This document shows, piece after piece, positions 53,459-64,000 of a DNA stretch of 64,000 nt. Origin of the DNA: Psychrobacter immobilis. GTDB lineage: Bacteria; Pseudomonadota; Gammaproteobacteria; Pseudomonadales; Moraxellaceae. The position numbers and the translations under genes were made by a program. The DNA lies in assembly GCF_904846235.1 (NCBI RefSeq), contig NZ_CAJGZN010000001.1, positions 124,001-188,000 of the forward strand. Direction: 5' to 3'. Each line of letters begins with the position of its first letter. Position 1 is the stretch's first letter. The notes under the pieces are model-generated. The model had not been told where the DNA came from, did no database searches, and was given only the letters and a program-made list of their open reading frames with translations.

Positions 53459-55858
53459 ATGCGTACGCCTTTAATTATGAGCGCGGCTGGGTTGCCGTTA
53501 GTTGTAGCGATGATGAGTATGCCAGTACAGGCTGCAGAATTTGTAGTAACTGACATCGGTTTTAATGGCTTACAACGTCTAACCCCTGATAGCCTCTATC
53601 CGGTCTTGCCTGTTACGGTAGGAGATACGGTGAATGATAGTAGCTTAGCTGCCAGTATTAAGGCGCTATATGCAACTGAGAACTTTGCTGATATTCAAAG
53701 CCGTGTTGAAGGTGGCAAGCTAAGGTTTGACGTCATTGAGCGTCCAACGATCGCTGAAGTTACCTTTGAGGGTAACAAGCTTATTCCAAAAGAAGGGCTT
53801 GAGCAGGGACTGAAGAATGCTGGCCTTTCTGCTGGTGACGTGCTCAAGCAGTCTACTTTGCAAGGTGTGGCCAATGAGCTACAACAGCAATATATTAGCC
53901 AAGGCTACTACAATAGTAATATCGAAGTAGATCAAACGGTACTTGATGGTAACCGCGTGAAACTTGACGTGCGCTTTGTAGAAGGCAAGCCTGCTAAAGT
54001 TGTCGATATCAATATCATTGGTAATAAGCACTTTAGTGATGAAGAGATTAAAGACGTTTTCGCGGTAAAAGAATCTTCATGGACGCGTCTATTATCTAAA
54101 TCTGATCGTTACGCTCAAGAGAAACTGGCCGCAAGTCTAGAGAGTTTAAAGGCGCTGTACCAGAACGATGGTTATGTGCGTTTTTCAGTTGATAATGCCG
54201 TATTGAACATCAGCGAAGATAAAAGTAGTGTGTTTATCGAAGTCAGCCTAAGCGAAGGCGAACAATACCAGTTTGGCGAAGTGAACTTTTTAGGTAAACC
54301 TACTTTTGAGAACAGTGAGCTAAAAGAGCTGGTGAGCTTTGCATCTAATGAAAAATACTCGCAAGCAAAACTAGACGAAACCACTGCTTCTCTTAAGAGA
54401 CGCTATGGTAACGAAGGCTACTACTTAGCCCAAATCAGACCAGTACCACGTATCAATGACGATACGAAAATGGTCGATGTCGATTACTATATCGACCCTG
54501 CACGTCCTATCTACGTTCGCCGTATCAACTTTACGGGTAATATCAAAACGCAAGACGAAGTATTACGTCGTGAAATGCGTCAGTTAGAAGGTACGCTGTC
54601 TTCTAATGACAAAATTCAGCTGTCACGCACGCGTTTGATGCGTACTGGCTTCTTTAAAAATGTCACTGTCGACGTTAAGCCCGTACCTAACCAGCCAGAC
54701 CAAGTTGATGTGAACTATGTGGTTGAAGAGCAGCCTTCTGGTAGCTCAACGATTGCAGCCGGTTACTCACAAAGTGGTGGTGTGACTTTCCAGTTGGATT
54801 TGACTCAAAACAACTTTATGGGTACCGGTAACCGTGTCAAGGCTGCGCTTTCTCGTTCAGAGACACGTGACTCTTATAGCCTAGGTTATACTGATCCGTA
54901 CTTTACAGAAAACGGTGTTTCTCAAGGTATCAGCGGTTATTATCGCAAAACCAAATATGATGACGATAATGTTAGTAACTATGTGACCGATTCATATGGT
55001 GCGACGCTGAACTATAGTTATCCTATTGATGAAACCAAACGTCTTAGTGCTGGTCTAAATGTAGACAACACAAAGGTTCGTGGTGGTCGTTATCTGGGTA
55101 TATCTAATGTTCAAGAGATTCTAGACGAGGGCGGCACACAAACATTTGACGATGATACTGATGGCGTTTCAACATTTAAAAACGACTATCAAACCTATAA
55201 CTTGTTACTTGGCTGGGACTACAGCACGTTAGATCGCCCAGTATTCCCTACCAAAGGGATGAGCCATGCAATTGATGCAACCATCGGTCTTGGCGATGCC
55301 AACTACCAAAAGCTAACTTATAGCGGCAATGTATATTACCCTATTTATAAAGACGTGATCGCGCGTGGTTATACTAAGCTTGGTTATGGTAATGATTTAC
55401 CGTTCTATGAAAACTTCTATGCTGGTGGTTATGGCTCAGTACGTGGCTATGAATCATCTACTCTGGGACCTAAATCACAAGTCTATTATGATGCGGTCAA
55501 TGATCCAGACAACCAAACCTTTACCGCAGAAGAGGTTGGTGGTAATGCACTAGCAACGTTTGGTGCTGAACTAATTTTACCAATGCCGTTTAAAGGCGAT
55601 TGGGCAGATCAGGTACGTCCAGTATTGTTTGCTGAAGGTGGTCAGGTCTTTGACACGTCTGATAAAGAAGATCGCACTTTTAATGACTCAGATGTTCCAT
55701 TGCTGACTCAAGATAATGACTTCCGTTACAGTGCGGGTGCCGGTATCACTTGGTATACGCCAATTGGTCCAATCTCACTTAGCTACGCGGTACCATTTGG
55801 TGACAAAGAAGGCGATGAGACCGAAAAAGTCCAGTTCCAAATCGGTAATACATTCTAA
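53459..55858 (+). CDS. bamA: Outer membrane protein assembly factor BamA
   Basis: 799 aa from the ATG at 53459 (a GTG two codons earlier is rejected). Signal peptide ends near PVQAA. Five POTRA domains (about 25-420) precede the 16-strand beta-barrel, which ends in the OMP signature phenylalanine (QIGNTF). The lid-loop region contains YGSVRGYESSTLGP, the VRGF-like motif of Omp85 proteins. Folds barrel proteins into the outer membrane. The usual next gene skp/ompH is missing: lpxD follows after 146 bp. Confidence 0.97.
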   Translation: MRTPLIMSAAGLPLVVAMMSMPVQAAEFVVTDIGFNGLQRLTPDSLYPVLPVTVGDTVNDSSLAASIKALYATENFADIQSRVEGGKLRFDVIERPTIAEVTFEGNKLIPKEGLEQGLKNAGLSAGDVLKQSTLQGVANELQQQYISQGYYNSNIEVDQTVLDGNRVKLDVRFVEGKPAKVVDINIIGNKHFSDEEIKDVFAVKESSWTRLLSKSDRYAQEKLAASLESLKALYQNDGYVRFSVDNAVLNISEDKSSVFIEVSLSEGEQYQFGEVNFLGKPTFENSELKELVSFASNEKYSQAKLDETTASLKRRYGNEGYYLAQIRPVPRINDDTKMVDVDYYIDPARPIYVRRINFTGNIKTQDEVLRREMRQLEGTLSSNDKIQLSRTRLMRTGFFKNVTVDVKPVPNQPDQVDVNYVVEEQPSGSSTIAAGYSQSGGVTFQLDLTQNNFMGTGNRVKAALSRSETRDSYSLGYTDPYFTENGVSQGISGYYRKTKYDDDNVSNYVTDSYGATLNYSYPIDETKRLSAGLNVDNTKVRGGRYLGISNVQEILDEGGTQTFDDDTDGVSTFKNDYQTYNLLLGWDYSTLDRPVFPTKGMSHAIDATIGLGDANYQKLTYSGNVYYPIYKDVIARGYTKLGYGNDLPFYENFYAGGYGSVRGYESSTLGPKSQVYYDAVNDPDNQTFTAEEVGGNALATFGAELILPMPFKGDWADQVRPVLFAEGGQVFDTSDKEDRTFNDSDVPLLTQDNDFRYSAGAGITWYTPIGPISLSYAVPFGDKEGDETEKVQFQIGNTF

Positions 55859-55937
55859 ATTAATGACATCATTCTCATCTATTTGAGCAGTTTCGAAGAT
55901 TGTCTCAAATGGACGGAAATATCATTAGAGCTTAGTA

Positions 55938-55980
55938 GGTCGTCAAAACGCATTGTTATTTTGGCGACCGTTTCATTTAT
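55938..55980 (+). terminator. Possible terminator after bamA
   Basis: GGTCGTCAAAA (55938-55948) pairs with TTTTGGCGACC (55959-55969) over 11 bp with one wobble; the tail GTTTCATTTAT is only moderately T-rich. It ends 35 bp before lpxD, so it could also attenuate lpxD. Confidence 0.55.
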
Positions 55981-56004
55981 AACCATATTTTATTAATAGT
56001 CATT

Positions 56005-57021
56005 ATGATAACGATTGAGCAACTCATTACTCGAATTGAGCAGCGTCAGCCTATTATTAATAAGGCTGAGATTGATACTGAGCAATTGTGTCAACCATTC
56101 AGTAGCGTCGGTAGTTTGACGACGGCCGATCAGCAGCAGTTAAGCTTTTTGGCAGATCCTCACTATATTTCTAGCTTGGCGAGCAGTGACGCAGGGGCAG
56201 TGTTGGTGACGGAAGCATATCGTGACCAAGTGCCTAATTCAGCGATAGCGTTAGTCGTCTCAAATCCATATTTGGCTTATGCCAGTGCCAGTCAGCTGTT
56301 TGCACGTCATTCTTTATCTAACGGGATTCATCCTAGTGCTGTGATTGCAGACAGTGCTGTTATTGGCGAGCAAGTCAATATCGGTCCTTTTTGCGTGATT
56401 GGTGACAATGTGCAAATAGGGGCGCGTAGCGCACTCGATGCTCATGTCGTGGTTGAGGCCAATACCAGTATCGGTAACGATTGTGTGATTAAGTCGCAAG
56501 TCGTTGTCGGGCCTGAGTGTGTCATTGGCAATCACGTTAGATTGCATGCAGGGGTAAGTATCGGATCTGAAGGGTTCGGGTTTGCCCCGACTAAAGATCC
56601 TAGTAACACAGGTTGGGAGCGCATTGCCCAGTTAGGCCGTGTCATTATTGGTGATTATGTGAGAGTTGGTAGCCAGACGTGTATCGATCGTGGTGCTATC
56701 GATGATACCGTTATTGGCAATCACGTTATTATTGATAACTTGGTACAAGTTGCGCATAACGTCCGTATTGGTGACGGCACTGCTATTGCTGCTCAAACGG
56801 GCATTGCGGGTAGTACTACGATAGGTAAGCGCTGTATAATAGGCGGCGCTGTCGGTATCACAGGACATATCAAGATTACAGACGATGTTGTTCTATCTGG
56901 TATGACCATGGTAACCAAATCCATTAAAACCGCTGGCTCATATTCATCTGGTACGGCTGCAATGCCAACTGCTAATTGGCGACGTGCTGCTGTACGTTTT
57001 CGTCAGCTGGGCAATAACTAA
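56005..57021 (+). CDS. lpxD: UDP-3-O-acylglucosamine N-acyltransferase
   Basis: 338 aa. Third step of lipid A synthesis. N-terminal uridine-binding domain (to about 105), then a left-handed beta-helix of hexapeptide repeats (AVIADSAVIGEQVNIG), GSEGFGFAP, the catalytic-His region VQVAHNVRIG, and a C-terminal helix. No clear ribosome-binding site before the ATG. Followed by fabZ and lpxA in conserved order. Confidence 0.96.
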   Translation: MITIEQLITRIEQRQPIINKAEIDTEQLCQPFSSVGSLTTADQQQLSFLADPHYISSLASSDAGAVLVTEAYRDQVPNSAIALVVSNPYLAYASASQLFARHSLSNGIHPSAVIADSAVIGEQVNIGPFCVIGDNVQIGARSALDAHVVVEANTSIGNDCVIKSQVVVGPECVIGNHVRLHAGVSIGSEGFGFAPTKDPSNTGWERIAQLGRVIIGDYVRVGSQTCIDRGAIDDTVIGNHVIIDNLVQVAHNVRIGDGTAIAAQTGIAGSTTIGKRCIIGGAVGITGHIKITDDVVLSGMTMVTKSIKTAGSYSSGTAAMPTANWRRAAVRFRQLGNN

Positions 57022-57073
57022 TGCAAACACAAACAAATAATAGATATTCAAAACACAGCAAGGAAGCGTCATT

Positions 57074-57610
57074 ATGAGCAATAACAATATAGATATCCCA
57101 ACTGATGAAGACGTTAAAAGCTTGGCTGAGCAAGGTCTTACGCTACCATTGACGTATCATACGATTAAGCATTATTTACCGCATCGTTATCCTTTTATGC
57201 TGGTAGATCGTATTGTAGCTTGTACCCCAGGCGAGTGTATTACTGGTATCAAAAACGTGACTATTAATGAAGAGTTTTTTAACGGTCACTTTCCTGATGA
57301 GCCGATTATGCCAGGTGTATTGATGGTAGAGTCAATGGCGCAGGTGTCAGGGGTGCTTGGTTTTATCAGTGCAGGACTGACGGCAGAAGACGGTTACCTC
57401 TATCTATTTGCAGGTGTGGATAAAGTCCGTTTTAAACGTCGTGTAATTCCTGGTGATCAGCTTATCATTCGTGCAAAAACCGTGATGCAAAGACATGGTA
57501 TCTATAAATTTGATTGTACTGTTCATGTCGAAGATGAACTGGCTGCTAGTGCGCAAATTATGATTGCACGTCAAGAGCAACAAAAACCTGCTAATACGAA
57601 GGGTGCTTAA
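57074..57610 (+). CDS. fabZ: 3-hydroxyacyl-ACP dehydratase FabZ
   Basis: 178 aa. Hot-dog fold dehydratase in fatty acid elongation; competes with LpxA for 3-hydroxyacyl-ACP. Catalytic residues in GHFPDEPIMPGVLMVE (His72, Glu86); LPHRYPFMLVDR is diagnostic. AAGGAAG precedes the ATG. About 20 extra N-terminal residues compared with E. coli. Confidence 0.96.
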   Translation: MSNNNIDIPTDEDVKSLAEQGLTLPLTYHTIKHYLPHRYPFMLVDRIVACTPGECITGIKNVTINEEFFNGHFPDEPIMPGVLMVESMAQVSGVLGFISAGLTAEDGYLYLFAGVDKVRFKRRVIPGDQLIIRAKTVMQRHGIYKFDCTVHVEDELAASAQIMIARQEQQKPANTKGA

Positions 57611-57782
57611 GTTTTTAATAAGCCATACTGTACAAAGAGCGATATTAATTCGCTCAATATAATTGCAATAAACAGCTATATGTAAATTCAACAACACAAC
57701 TGGTATTAGCTTCGTTAGTAACACTGAAATAGCGATACTTTCTTATTATTTACTCGCATCAAATGATACAAGGGCCCATCTT

Positions 57783-58562
57783 ATGAGTCAGATTCATCCT
57801 ACAGCACTCATCTCACTGTCCGCGCAGATTGACGAAACTGCTATCATCGGGCCCTATTGTATCGTTGGTGATGAAGTATCAATTGGTGCGCATACGGTTT
57901 TGCATAGACATGTAGTTGTGACTAAGCTGACTCGTATTGGTCAACACAATGAGTTTTATCAATTTTCTAGTATTGGTGAAGATCCTCAAGATTTGAAATA
58001 TGCAGGTGAGCGTACTTGGCTTGAAATCGGCGATCATAATACGATTCGTGAAGCCTGTAGCTTACATCGCGGTACAGCGCAAGATGGCGAGCTGACTAAA
58101 ATCGGTAGTCATAATCTACTGATGGTAAACACCCATGTCGCACACGATTGTGTCATTGGCGATCATAACGTACTGGCTAACAATGTTGGTGTGGCAGGGC
58201 ATGTGACTATCGGCGACCATACCATCATCGGTGGCAACTCAGGCATACATCAGTTTTGTACAGTAGATGACTATAGCTTGATTGGCGGAGCCAGCCTCAT
58301 TCTAAAAGATGTGGCTGCATTTACGATGGTGTCTGGCAATCCAGCAAAGGCTCATGGACTCAATATAGAGGGTATGCGCCGTAAAGGTTGGTCAAAAGAA
58401 ACCATTAATGTATTACGTCAAGCGTATCGTACGATTTTCAGGTCAGGTTTGACTACTGCACAAGCGTTGGAAGTCTTACATAGTGAGCTATTGGCTAAAG
58501 AGCCAAAAATTCAGCTACTTATTGATTCCTTACAAAATAGCAGCCGCGGTGTTGTCCGCTAA
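57783..58562 (+). CDS. lpxA: UDP-N-acetylglucosamine acyltransferase
   Basis: 259 aa. First step of lipid A synthesis. Hexapeptide beta-helix (IHPTALISLSAQIDETAIIG) with catalytic His121 in THVAHDCVIGDHN, plus the C-terminal helical domain (GLNIEGMRRKGWS). lpxB and rnhB, which often follow, are not here; a terminator comes next. Confidence 0.96.
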   Translation: MSQIHPTALISLSAQIDETAIIGPYCIVGDEVSIGAHTVLHRHVVVTKLTRIGQHNEFYQFSSIGEDPQDLKYAGERTWLEIGDHNTIREACSLHRGTAQDGELTKIGSHNLLMVNTHVAHDCVIGDHNVLANNVGVAGHVTIGDHTIIGGNSGIHQFCTVDDYSLIGGASLILKDVAAFTMVSGNPAKAHGLNIEGMRRKGWSKETINVLRQAYRTIFRSGLTTAQALEVLHSELLAKEPKIQLLIDSLQNSSRGVVR

Positions 58563-58638
58563 AAAAACGTAACTCGATTAAAGATGAGTTTGACACTTTT
58601 AATCAGCTAAATTCTTATGGAATGAAGGCGAATTAGAT

Positions 58639-58667
58639 AAAAGCCATAACTATTTGTTATGGCTTTT
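58639..58667 (+). terminator. Terminator after lpxA
   Basis: AAAAGCCATAAC (58639-58650) pairs perfectly with GTTATGGCTTTT (58656-58667), then T. Confidence 0.9.
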
Positions 58668-58863
58668 TATATTTATGAGCACTTGACTTTTTTGGTCGCT
58701 TAGCAGAAACTGAGCGTTTACGATATTGTAATCAATTCTTTCTTAATGTTGCTGGGCGTTTCACATCGATGCGTTTACTAAATAGTTCAACGGTAAGGCC
58801 GACTATTTATGTTGATCAAGGAAGATTATCAGTAACGTTAATTGAAGCACGAGGACGGAAAAA
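58668..58863. other. Leader region of the sodium symporter gene
   Basis: About 200 bp without a gene. It contains a weak hairpin AAATAGT/ACTATTT (about 58778-58807), otherwise nothing assignable. Confidence 0.4.
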
Positions 58864-60216
58864 ATGGCTATCAATAAACAAGAACATGCCCAATGGAGCT
58901 CAAGCTTTGGCTTCGTATTGGCAGCAGTAGGCTCAGCAGTTGGTTTAGGAAACATATGGAAATTTCCATACATGGTTGGCGAAAGCGGTGGTTCAGCTTT
59001 CGTTATTGCTTATTTGTTCTGTATCGCGCTGGTCGGTTTTCCAATATTAGTTGCTGAATGGTTAATTGGTCGACGTGGTCAAAAAAACCCAGTCAATACT
59101 TTTTCAGACGTAGCAGCGAATGAAGGTAAGTCACGTAGTTGGGGTATTATTGGTGCTACTGGTGTTTTGGGTGGCTTCTTAATTCTATCGTTCTATAGTG
59201 TGATCGGTGGTTGGGCGCTTAACTATATTACTAAAGTTGCAACAGGTAGCTTTGCTGGTCAAGACAGTGATTCTGTTGCTGCAACCTTTGATGCTATGCT
59301 TGCATCAGCTGGTACATTGACGATCTGGCATACGGTATTTATGATTTTAACCGCTGTCATCGTTGGTATTGGTGTGACAAGTGGTATCGAAAAAACAGCT
59401 AAGATTTTAATGCCATTATTGGGTGTAATTCTGTTCGTTATCGTCGGTTATAACGTGATGAACGGTGGATTTGGTGAAGCAGTTGCTTACCTATTTACAC
59501 CAGATCTTAGCAAACTAACGGCTGATGTTATGCTTGCAGCATTAGGTCATGCATTCTTCACACTATCAATTGGTATGGGTATAATGGTTGCTTATGGTTC
59601 GTATTTGGGCCGTGAAGTAAACTTGCTAAAAACAGCACGTACCGTTGTTATTTTAGATACGGTTATTGCGTTGGCTGCTGGTCTTGCCATCTTCCCAATC
59701 ATCTTTAGCAATGGTCTAGATCCTGCATCAGGTCCTGGTCTTATCTTTGTAAGTTTACCAATTGCTTTCGGTAGCATGGGTGCGGGCACTATCATTGGCG
59801 CATTGTTCTTCTTGCTTATTACCTTTGCAGCTATCACCTCATCTATCTCGTTACTTGAGCCAACCGTTGAGTTATTAGAAGAGCGTACGTCGATGAGTCG
59901 TACTGTATCGACTATCGTGGCAAGTACAGTAATCTGGTTGTTAGGTATTGCAGCACTGCTATCGTTCAACCTATGGTCTGACTTTACTATCATGGGTAAT
60001 GGTATCTTTGATGCATTAGATAAGCTTACTAGTAAGTTCCTATTGCCTCTAACAGGTCTGGCTGCAATTGTATTTGTTGGTTGGAAAATGGATCAACGTA
60101 ACATTCAGCAAGAGCTTGGTTTATCTAATGGTACATGGCAGCTGTGGCAAATCGTTGCGAAATTCATCGCGCCAATCGCTGTTATTGTAGTATTTGTGAC
60201 GTCATTGATGGGATAG
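58864..60216 (+). CDS. Sodium-dependent transporter (NSS/SNF family)
   Basis: 450 aa, about 11-12 membrane spans. First span carries the sodium/substrate motif GSAVGLGNIWKFPYMVGESGG, typical of LeuT-like NSS transporters that import amino acids or related solutes with sodium. Substrate cannot be told from sequence. GAGGACGG precedes the ATG. Terminates in a strong hairpin shared with convergent tgt. Confidence 0.93.
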   Translation: MAINKQEHAQWSSSFGFVLAAVGSAVGLGNIWKFPYMVGESGGSAFVIAYLFCIALVGFPILVAEWLIGRRGQKNPVNTFSDVAANEGKSRSWGIIGATGVLGGFLILSFYSVIGGWALNYITKVATGSFAGQDSDSVAATFDAMLASAGTLTIWHTVFMILTAVIVGIGVTSGIEKTAKILMPLLGVILFVIVGYNVMNGGFGEAVAYLFTPDLSKLTADVMLAALGHAFFTLSIGMGIMVAYGSYLGREVNLLKTARTVVILDTVIALAAGLAIFPIIFSNGLDPASGPGLIFVSLPIAFGSMGAGTIIGALFFLLITFAAITSSISLLEPTVELLEERTSMSRTVSTIVASTVIWLLGIAALLSFNLWSDFTIMGNGIFDALDKLTSKFLLPLTGLAAIVFVGWKMDQRNIQQELGLSNGTWQLWQIVAKFIAPIAVIVVFVTSLMG

Positions 60217-60280
60217 TAGTCAAAATAGACTCTACTTAAATCATTAAGTGATAATCATTGAGTGATAAAAGCAGCACAGA

Positions 60281-60314
60281 AAAAGGGCTTAAGATTATTC
60301 TTAAGCCCTTTTTT
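60281..60314. terminator. Bidirectional terminator between symporter and tgt
   Basis: AAAAGGGCTTAAG (60281-60293) pairs with CTTAAGCCCTTTT (60300-60312), with A/T runs on both sides. It serves two convergent genes. Confidence 0.92.
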
Positions 60315-60357
60315 ATTTCAACAGATATCGTTATACGGTCGTGAATATTAAATAGGA

Positions 60358-61542
<1,185 letters not shown>

Positions 61543-61773
61543 CTAATTATAGCATTGTTAGCGGTTTTTTTGGACATGGATATTTAGTGGTATCGATACA
61601 TAGTTAATATGTTCTTTAGGGATTTTATTTGACATCCCTTTTTCATAACCAAAAAATACAGATAGCACGCCAAAAGACACAGACAGTGCTAGAGGTCTAT
61701 TGATACAGTAGAAGTTATACAGGTGAGGTAATAATCATTGCCACACCATGCTTTTAGATGCTGGAGACATGAC

Positions 61774-62424
61774 ATGAAAAAGACAGCTTACTTATTATTG
61801 AGTGGTTTATTATTGATATCAGGAGGGGCTATGGCTACTGAGGAGCCGAAATATACGGTGTTGACCCAAGTAGATGACTTTGAGCTGCGTCGTTATGATG
61901 AGCAGCTAGTAGCGCAAACGTGGGTGAGTGGTGACCAAGACTCAGCAAGTCGTGAAGGGTTTAAGATTTTAGCGGACTATATTTTTGGTAATAACACCGC
62001 ACCAAGTGGCGACAGTAGTAAAATTAGTATGACGGTACCTGTCACGATGCAAGCTGATAACAAAGAAAGTGATAATGAGTCACAAAAAATTGCCATGACA
62101 GCACCAGTCAGTATGCAACAAGACAATGGTAAGTGGCGCGTACAATTTACGATGCCTAGTAAATATACGATGCAAACACTGCCAAAGCCAAACAATCCAA
62201 ACGTTGAAATTATAGAAGTGCCTGCACAGACGTACGGTGTGATTAAGTTCTCTTGGCTCGCAGGAGAGGACAAAGTAGCGGAAAAAACCGAAGCGCTGCA
62301 AACATGGATGCAAAACCAGAATTTGACGCCTATAGGCGAGCCTGAATTAGCACGTTATAACCCACCTTGGACGCTACCATTCTTACGTCGTAATGAGGTG
62401 ATGATTGCGTATCAATCTAAATAG
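61774..62424 (+). CDS. SOUL-family heme-binding protein, exported
   Basis: 216 aa from the ATG at 61774, which has GGAG 7 bases upstream; the upstream TTG frame is rejected. A signal peptide (MKKTAYLLLSGLLLISGG, cut near AMA) leads into a SOUL domain: YTVLTQVDDFELRRYDEQL, two ISMTVPV/IAMTAPV-type motifs, the region RVQFTMPSKYT and the end LARYNPPWTLPFLRRNEV. SOUL proteins bind heme; the bacterial role is unclear. Convergent with asd. Confidence 0.87.
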   Translation: MKKTAYLLLSGLLLISGGAMATEEPKYTVLTQVDDFELRRYDEQLVAQTWVSGDQDSASREGFKILADYIFGNNTAPSGDSSKISMTVPVTMQADNKESDNESQKIAMTAPVSMQQDNGKWRVQFTMPSKYTMQTLPKPNNPNVEIIEVPAQTYGVIKFSWLAGEDKVAEKTEALQTWMQNQNLTPIGEPELARYNPPWTLPFLRRNEVMIAYQSK

Positions 62425-62436
62425 TAGTCGATCCAT

Positions 62437-62466
62437 AAAAAAAGACAGCAATCGCTGTCTTTTTTG
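62437..62466. terminator. Bidirectional terminator between SOUL gene and asd
   Basis: GACAGC (62444-62449) pairs with GCTGTC (62454-62459), flanked by A and T runs. Confidence 0.9.
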
Positions 62467-62488
62467 TGCTTAATATAAGGTATCTAAG

Positions 62489-63622
62489 TTAGACGTTTTG
62501 CTCACGGATGATATTAAGCATACGACGTAATGGTTCTGCTGCGCCCCATAACAATTGATCACCAACAGTAAATGCGCCTAGATACTCAGGGCCCATATTA
62601 AGCTTACGTAAGCGACCTAGCGCAACGGTTAGGGTGCCAGTCACTGCTACTGGAGTTAGGCGATTCATAGTAGCTTCTTTGTCATCTTCGACTAAGTCCA
62701 ACCACTCGTTGCCACTGTTTTTGAGTGCAGCTTCGATTTCTTCTAGTGGAATGTCTTTTTTCAGCTTTATCGTTAAACCTTGCGCATGACAACGCATAGC
62801 GCCGACGCGTACACACATACCGTCGATAGGAATCGTACTGGTATCATCGTTACCCAAGATCTTATTGGTCTCGACGCCGCCTTTCCATTCCTCTTTTGAC
62901 TGTTTGTTTTCTAGCTGAGCATCGATATAAGGAATCAAGCTACCTGCCAGTGGTACACCGAAGTATTGTGTAGGGAAGTCTGCTGAGCGCTGAGTCTGAG
63001 CGATTTTTTTATCAATCTCAAGAATCGCACTAGCAGGGTCAGCCAATTCGTCTTTAACGGCATCGTGTAATACGCCCATGCCATTGATGAGCTCGCGCAT
63101 GTTGTTTGCGCCAGAGCCACTAGCGGCTTGGTAAGTCATGGCGCTGACCCATTCGACCCAGCCTTTGTTAAACAGCTCGCCGATAGCCATCAGCATCAAT
63201 GATACGGTACAGTTACCACCGATAAAGTCTTTTTTGCCGTTGGCTAGGGCACTATCAATAACGTTACGGTTGACTGGATCAAGAATGATAATGCTGTCAT
63301 CTTTCATTCGCAGCGTACTCGCCGCATCAACCCAGTAGCCGTTCCAACCGCTATCACGCAATGGTTGATGGACTTTTGACGTATAGTCACCACCTTGGCA
63401 AGTAATAACGACATCACAAGCAGCAAGTGCTTCAATATCATGAGCGTCTTTTAGTTGGTCGGTTTCAATACCATCGAATTTTGGTGCATCACCACCAGCA
63501 TTACTGGTTGAAAAAAACACGGGTTTGATCCCGTTAAAGTCATTTTCTTCCTGCATACGTTGTATCAATACTGACCCTACCATACCGCGCCAGCCTACCA
63601 AACCTACTGTTAAATCACTCAT
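62489..63622 (-). CDS. asd: Aspartate-semialdehyde dehydrogenase
   Basis: 377 aa from the ATG at 63622 (AGGA upstream); a TTG three codons earlier is rejected. Makes aspartate semialdehyde for lysine/DAP, threonine and methionine synthesis. NADP loop [15 protein letters not shown], catalytic Cys138 in GGNCTVSLM, and [19 protein letters not shown] match the E. coli-type enzyme. Supplies DAP to the cell wall genes elsewhere in the window. Confidence 0.96.
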   Translation of the reverse strand: MSDLTVGLVGWRGMVGSVLIQRMQEENDFNGIKPVFFSTSNAGGDAPKFDGIETDQLKDAHDIEALAACDVVITCQGGDYTSKVHQPLRDSGWNGYWVDAASTLRMKDDSIIILDPVNRNVIDSALANGKKDFIGGNCTVSLMLMAIGELFNKGWVEWVSAMTYQAASGSGANNMRELINGMGVLHDAVKDELADPASAILEIDKKIAQTQRSADFPTQYFGVPLAGSLIPYIDAQLENKQSKEEWKGGVETNKILGNDDTSTIPIDGMCVRVGAMRCHAQGLTIKLKKDIPLEEIEAALKNSGNEWLDLVEDDKEATMNRLTPVAVTGTLTVALGRLRKLNMGPEYLGAFTVGDQLLWGAAEPLRRMLNIIREQNV

Positions 63623-64000
63623 GAAGTTCAATCCTATTTACAATTATTTGTTGCATCGTCAACCGATAACAATGCCGTGAATGGCGCGAAAAAGCAAGGC
63701 GTTTTGGCTATTATTTGGTCGTTTTCTATACACTATTAACTATGTCGGCTATAACTTTAAGTTATTACTGTTGAATAGATACTTGGCTATCTGACGACCT
63801 CAAAAATATAATGTTTAATAAAGCACTCATTACATTGAGTGAGCCAATATTGTAACGTTTTATGATAGTTGTCGCATAATTGAGACTCACCAGTAGGCGA
63901 GAATCTTCTGAAATGCTAAAGTAAGTCTCAAACACAATTACTCGACGTTAGTTATTTGATGTCAGGTGAGTTACAACCACGATATTTCTTATCAAATAAA
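63623..64000. other. Region upstream of asd
   Basis: No accepted gene. Two small inverted repeats occur: CACTCA/TGAGTG (about 63826-63843) and TGAGACT (63881-63887) with AGTCTCA (63924-63930). A 37-codon frame at 63679 has no ribosome-binding site. No lysine riboswitch pattern was recognised. Confidence 0.4.

Noticed and set aside
60249..60262. Fur-like GATAATCATT motif
   Set aside because: It lies behind the sodium symporter stop codon between convergent genes, where an operator makes no sense.
63679..63792. 37-codon frame upstream of asd
   Set aside because: No ribosome-binding site and no similarity to anything recognised.
63623..64000. Lysine riboswitch upstream of asd
   Set aside because: No riboswitch-like conserved core was recognised; only two short inverted repeats are present.

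Overview
This 64 kb window looks like chromosomal DNA from a gammaproteobacterium of the family Moraxellaceae, most likely Psychrobacter. That is an inference from recognised protein sequences, moderately AT-rich base composition, the gene order pyrH-frr-uppS-cdsA-dxr-rseP-bamA-lpxD-fabZ-lpxA, a moa/mod molybdenum cluster, and small Moraxellaceae-type exported proteins; no database search was run. Almost everything is core metabolism or envelope biology. I see no transposase, integrase, phage genes, CRISPR array or rRNA operon.

Layout: (1) 1-2500: the 3' end of der and a sensor histidine kinase ending in a degenerate receiver-like domain. (2) 2.5-8.4 kb, cell wall: a PBP5/6 carboxypeptidase (-), a small exported protein (-), surE, an NlpD-like LytM factor and the lytic transglycosylase mltB. 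(3) 8.7-15.7 kb, molybdenum: moeA, moaA, moaB, mobA, moaC, moaD, moaE, modA, modB. Together they make molybdopterin, add Mo and GMP, and import molybdate, but the transporter ATPase modC is absent. (4) 15.9-17.1 kb: two AT-rich membrane-protein genes beside tRNA-Asp and tRNA-Val. (5) 17.4-27.7 kb: cardiolipin synthase, a Sel1-repeat membrane protein, waaA-rsmE and an FbpABC-type ferric iron ABC transporter. (6) 27.7-38.8 kb: cmoM, a small membrane protein, a YdcA-like mini-protein, gyrA, two tandemly duplicated EamA/RarD-type transporters each preceded by a near-identical terminator, a glutathione S-transferase, rnz and a DUF815 ATPase. (7) 38.9-41.4 kb: an accessory-looking segment with a Ser/Thr protein kinase, a DJ-1/PfpI protein, a ribbon-helix-helix protein, a fragment matching the kinase 3' end, and tRNA-Leu. 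(8) 41.6-46.6 kb: ntrC, ntrB (-) and rimO. (9) 46.8-58.6 kb: nucleotide, ribosome-recycling, undecaprenyl, phospholipid, isoprenoid and outer-membrane biogenesis genes. (10) 58.9-63.6 kb: a sodium symporter, tgt (-), a SOUL heme-binding protein and asd (-).

The strongest themes are envelope construction (dacC, nlpD, mltB, cls, waaA, uppS, cdsA, rseP, bamA, lpxD, fabZ, lpxA) and metal handling (Mo and Fe). The least ordinary observations are modAB without modC, the duplicated transporter-plus-terminator unit, the kinase 3' remnant behind the DJ-1 and RHH genes, two 109-bp inverted-repeat elements that may be MITE-like, and a perfect 14-bp inverted repeat upstream of the carboxypeptidase gene. 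No clearly new multi-gene system is evident.
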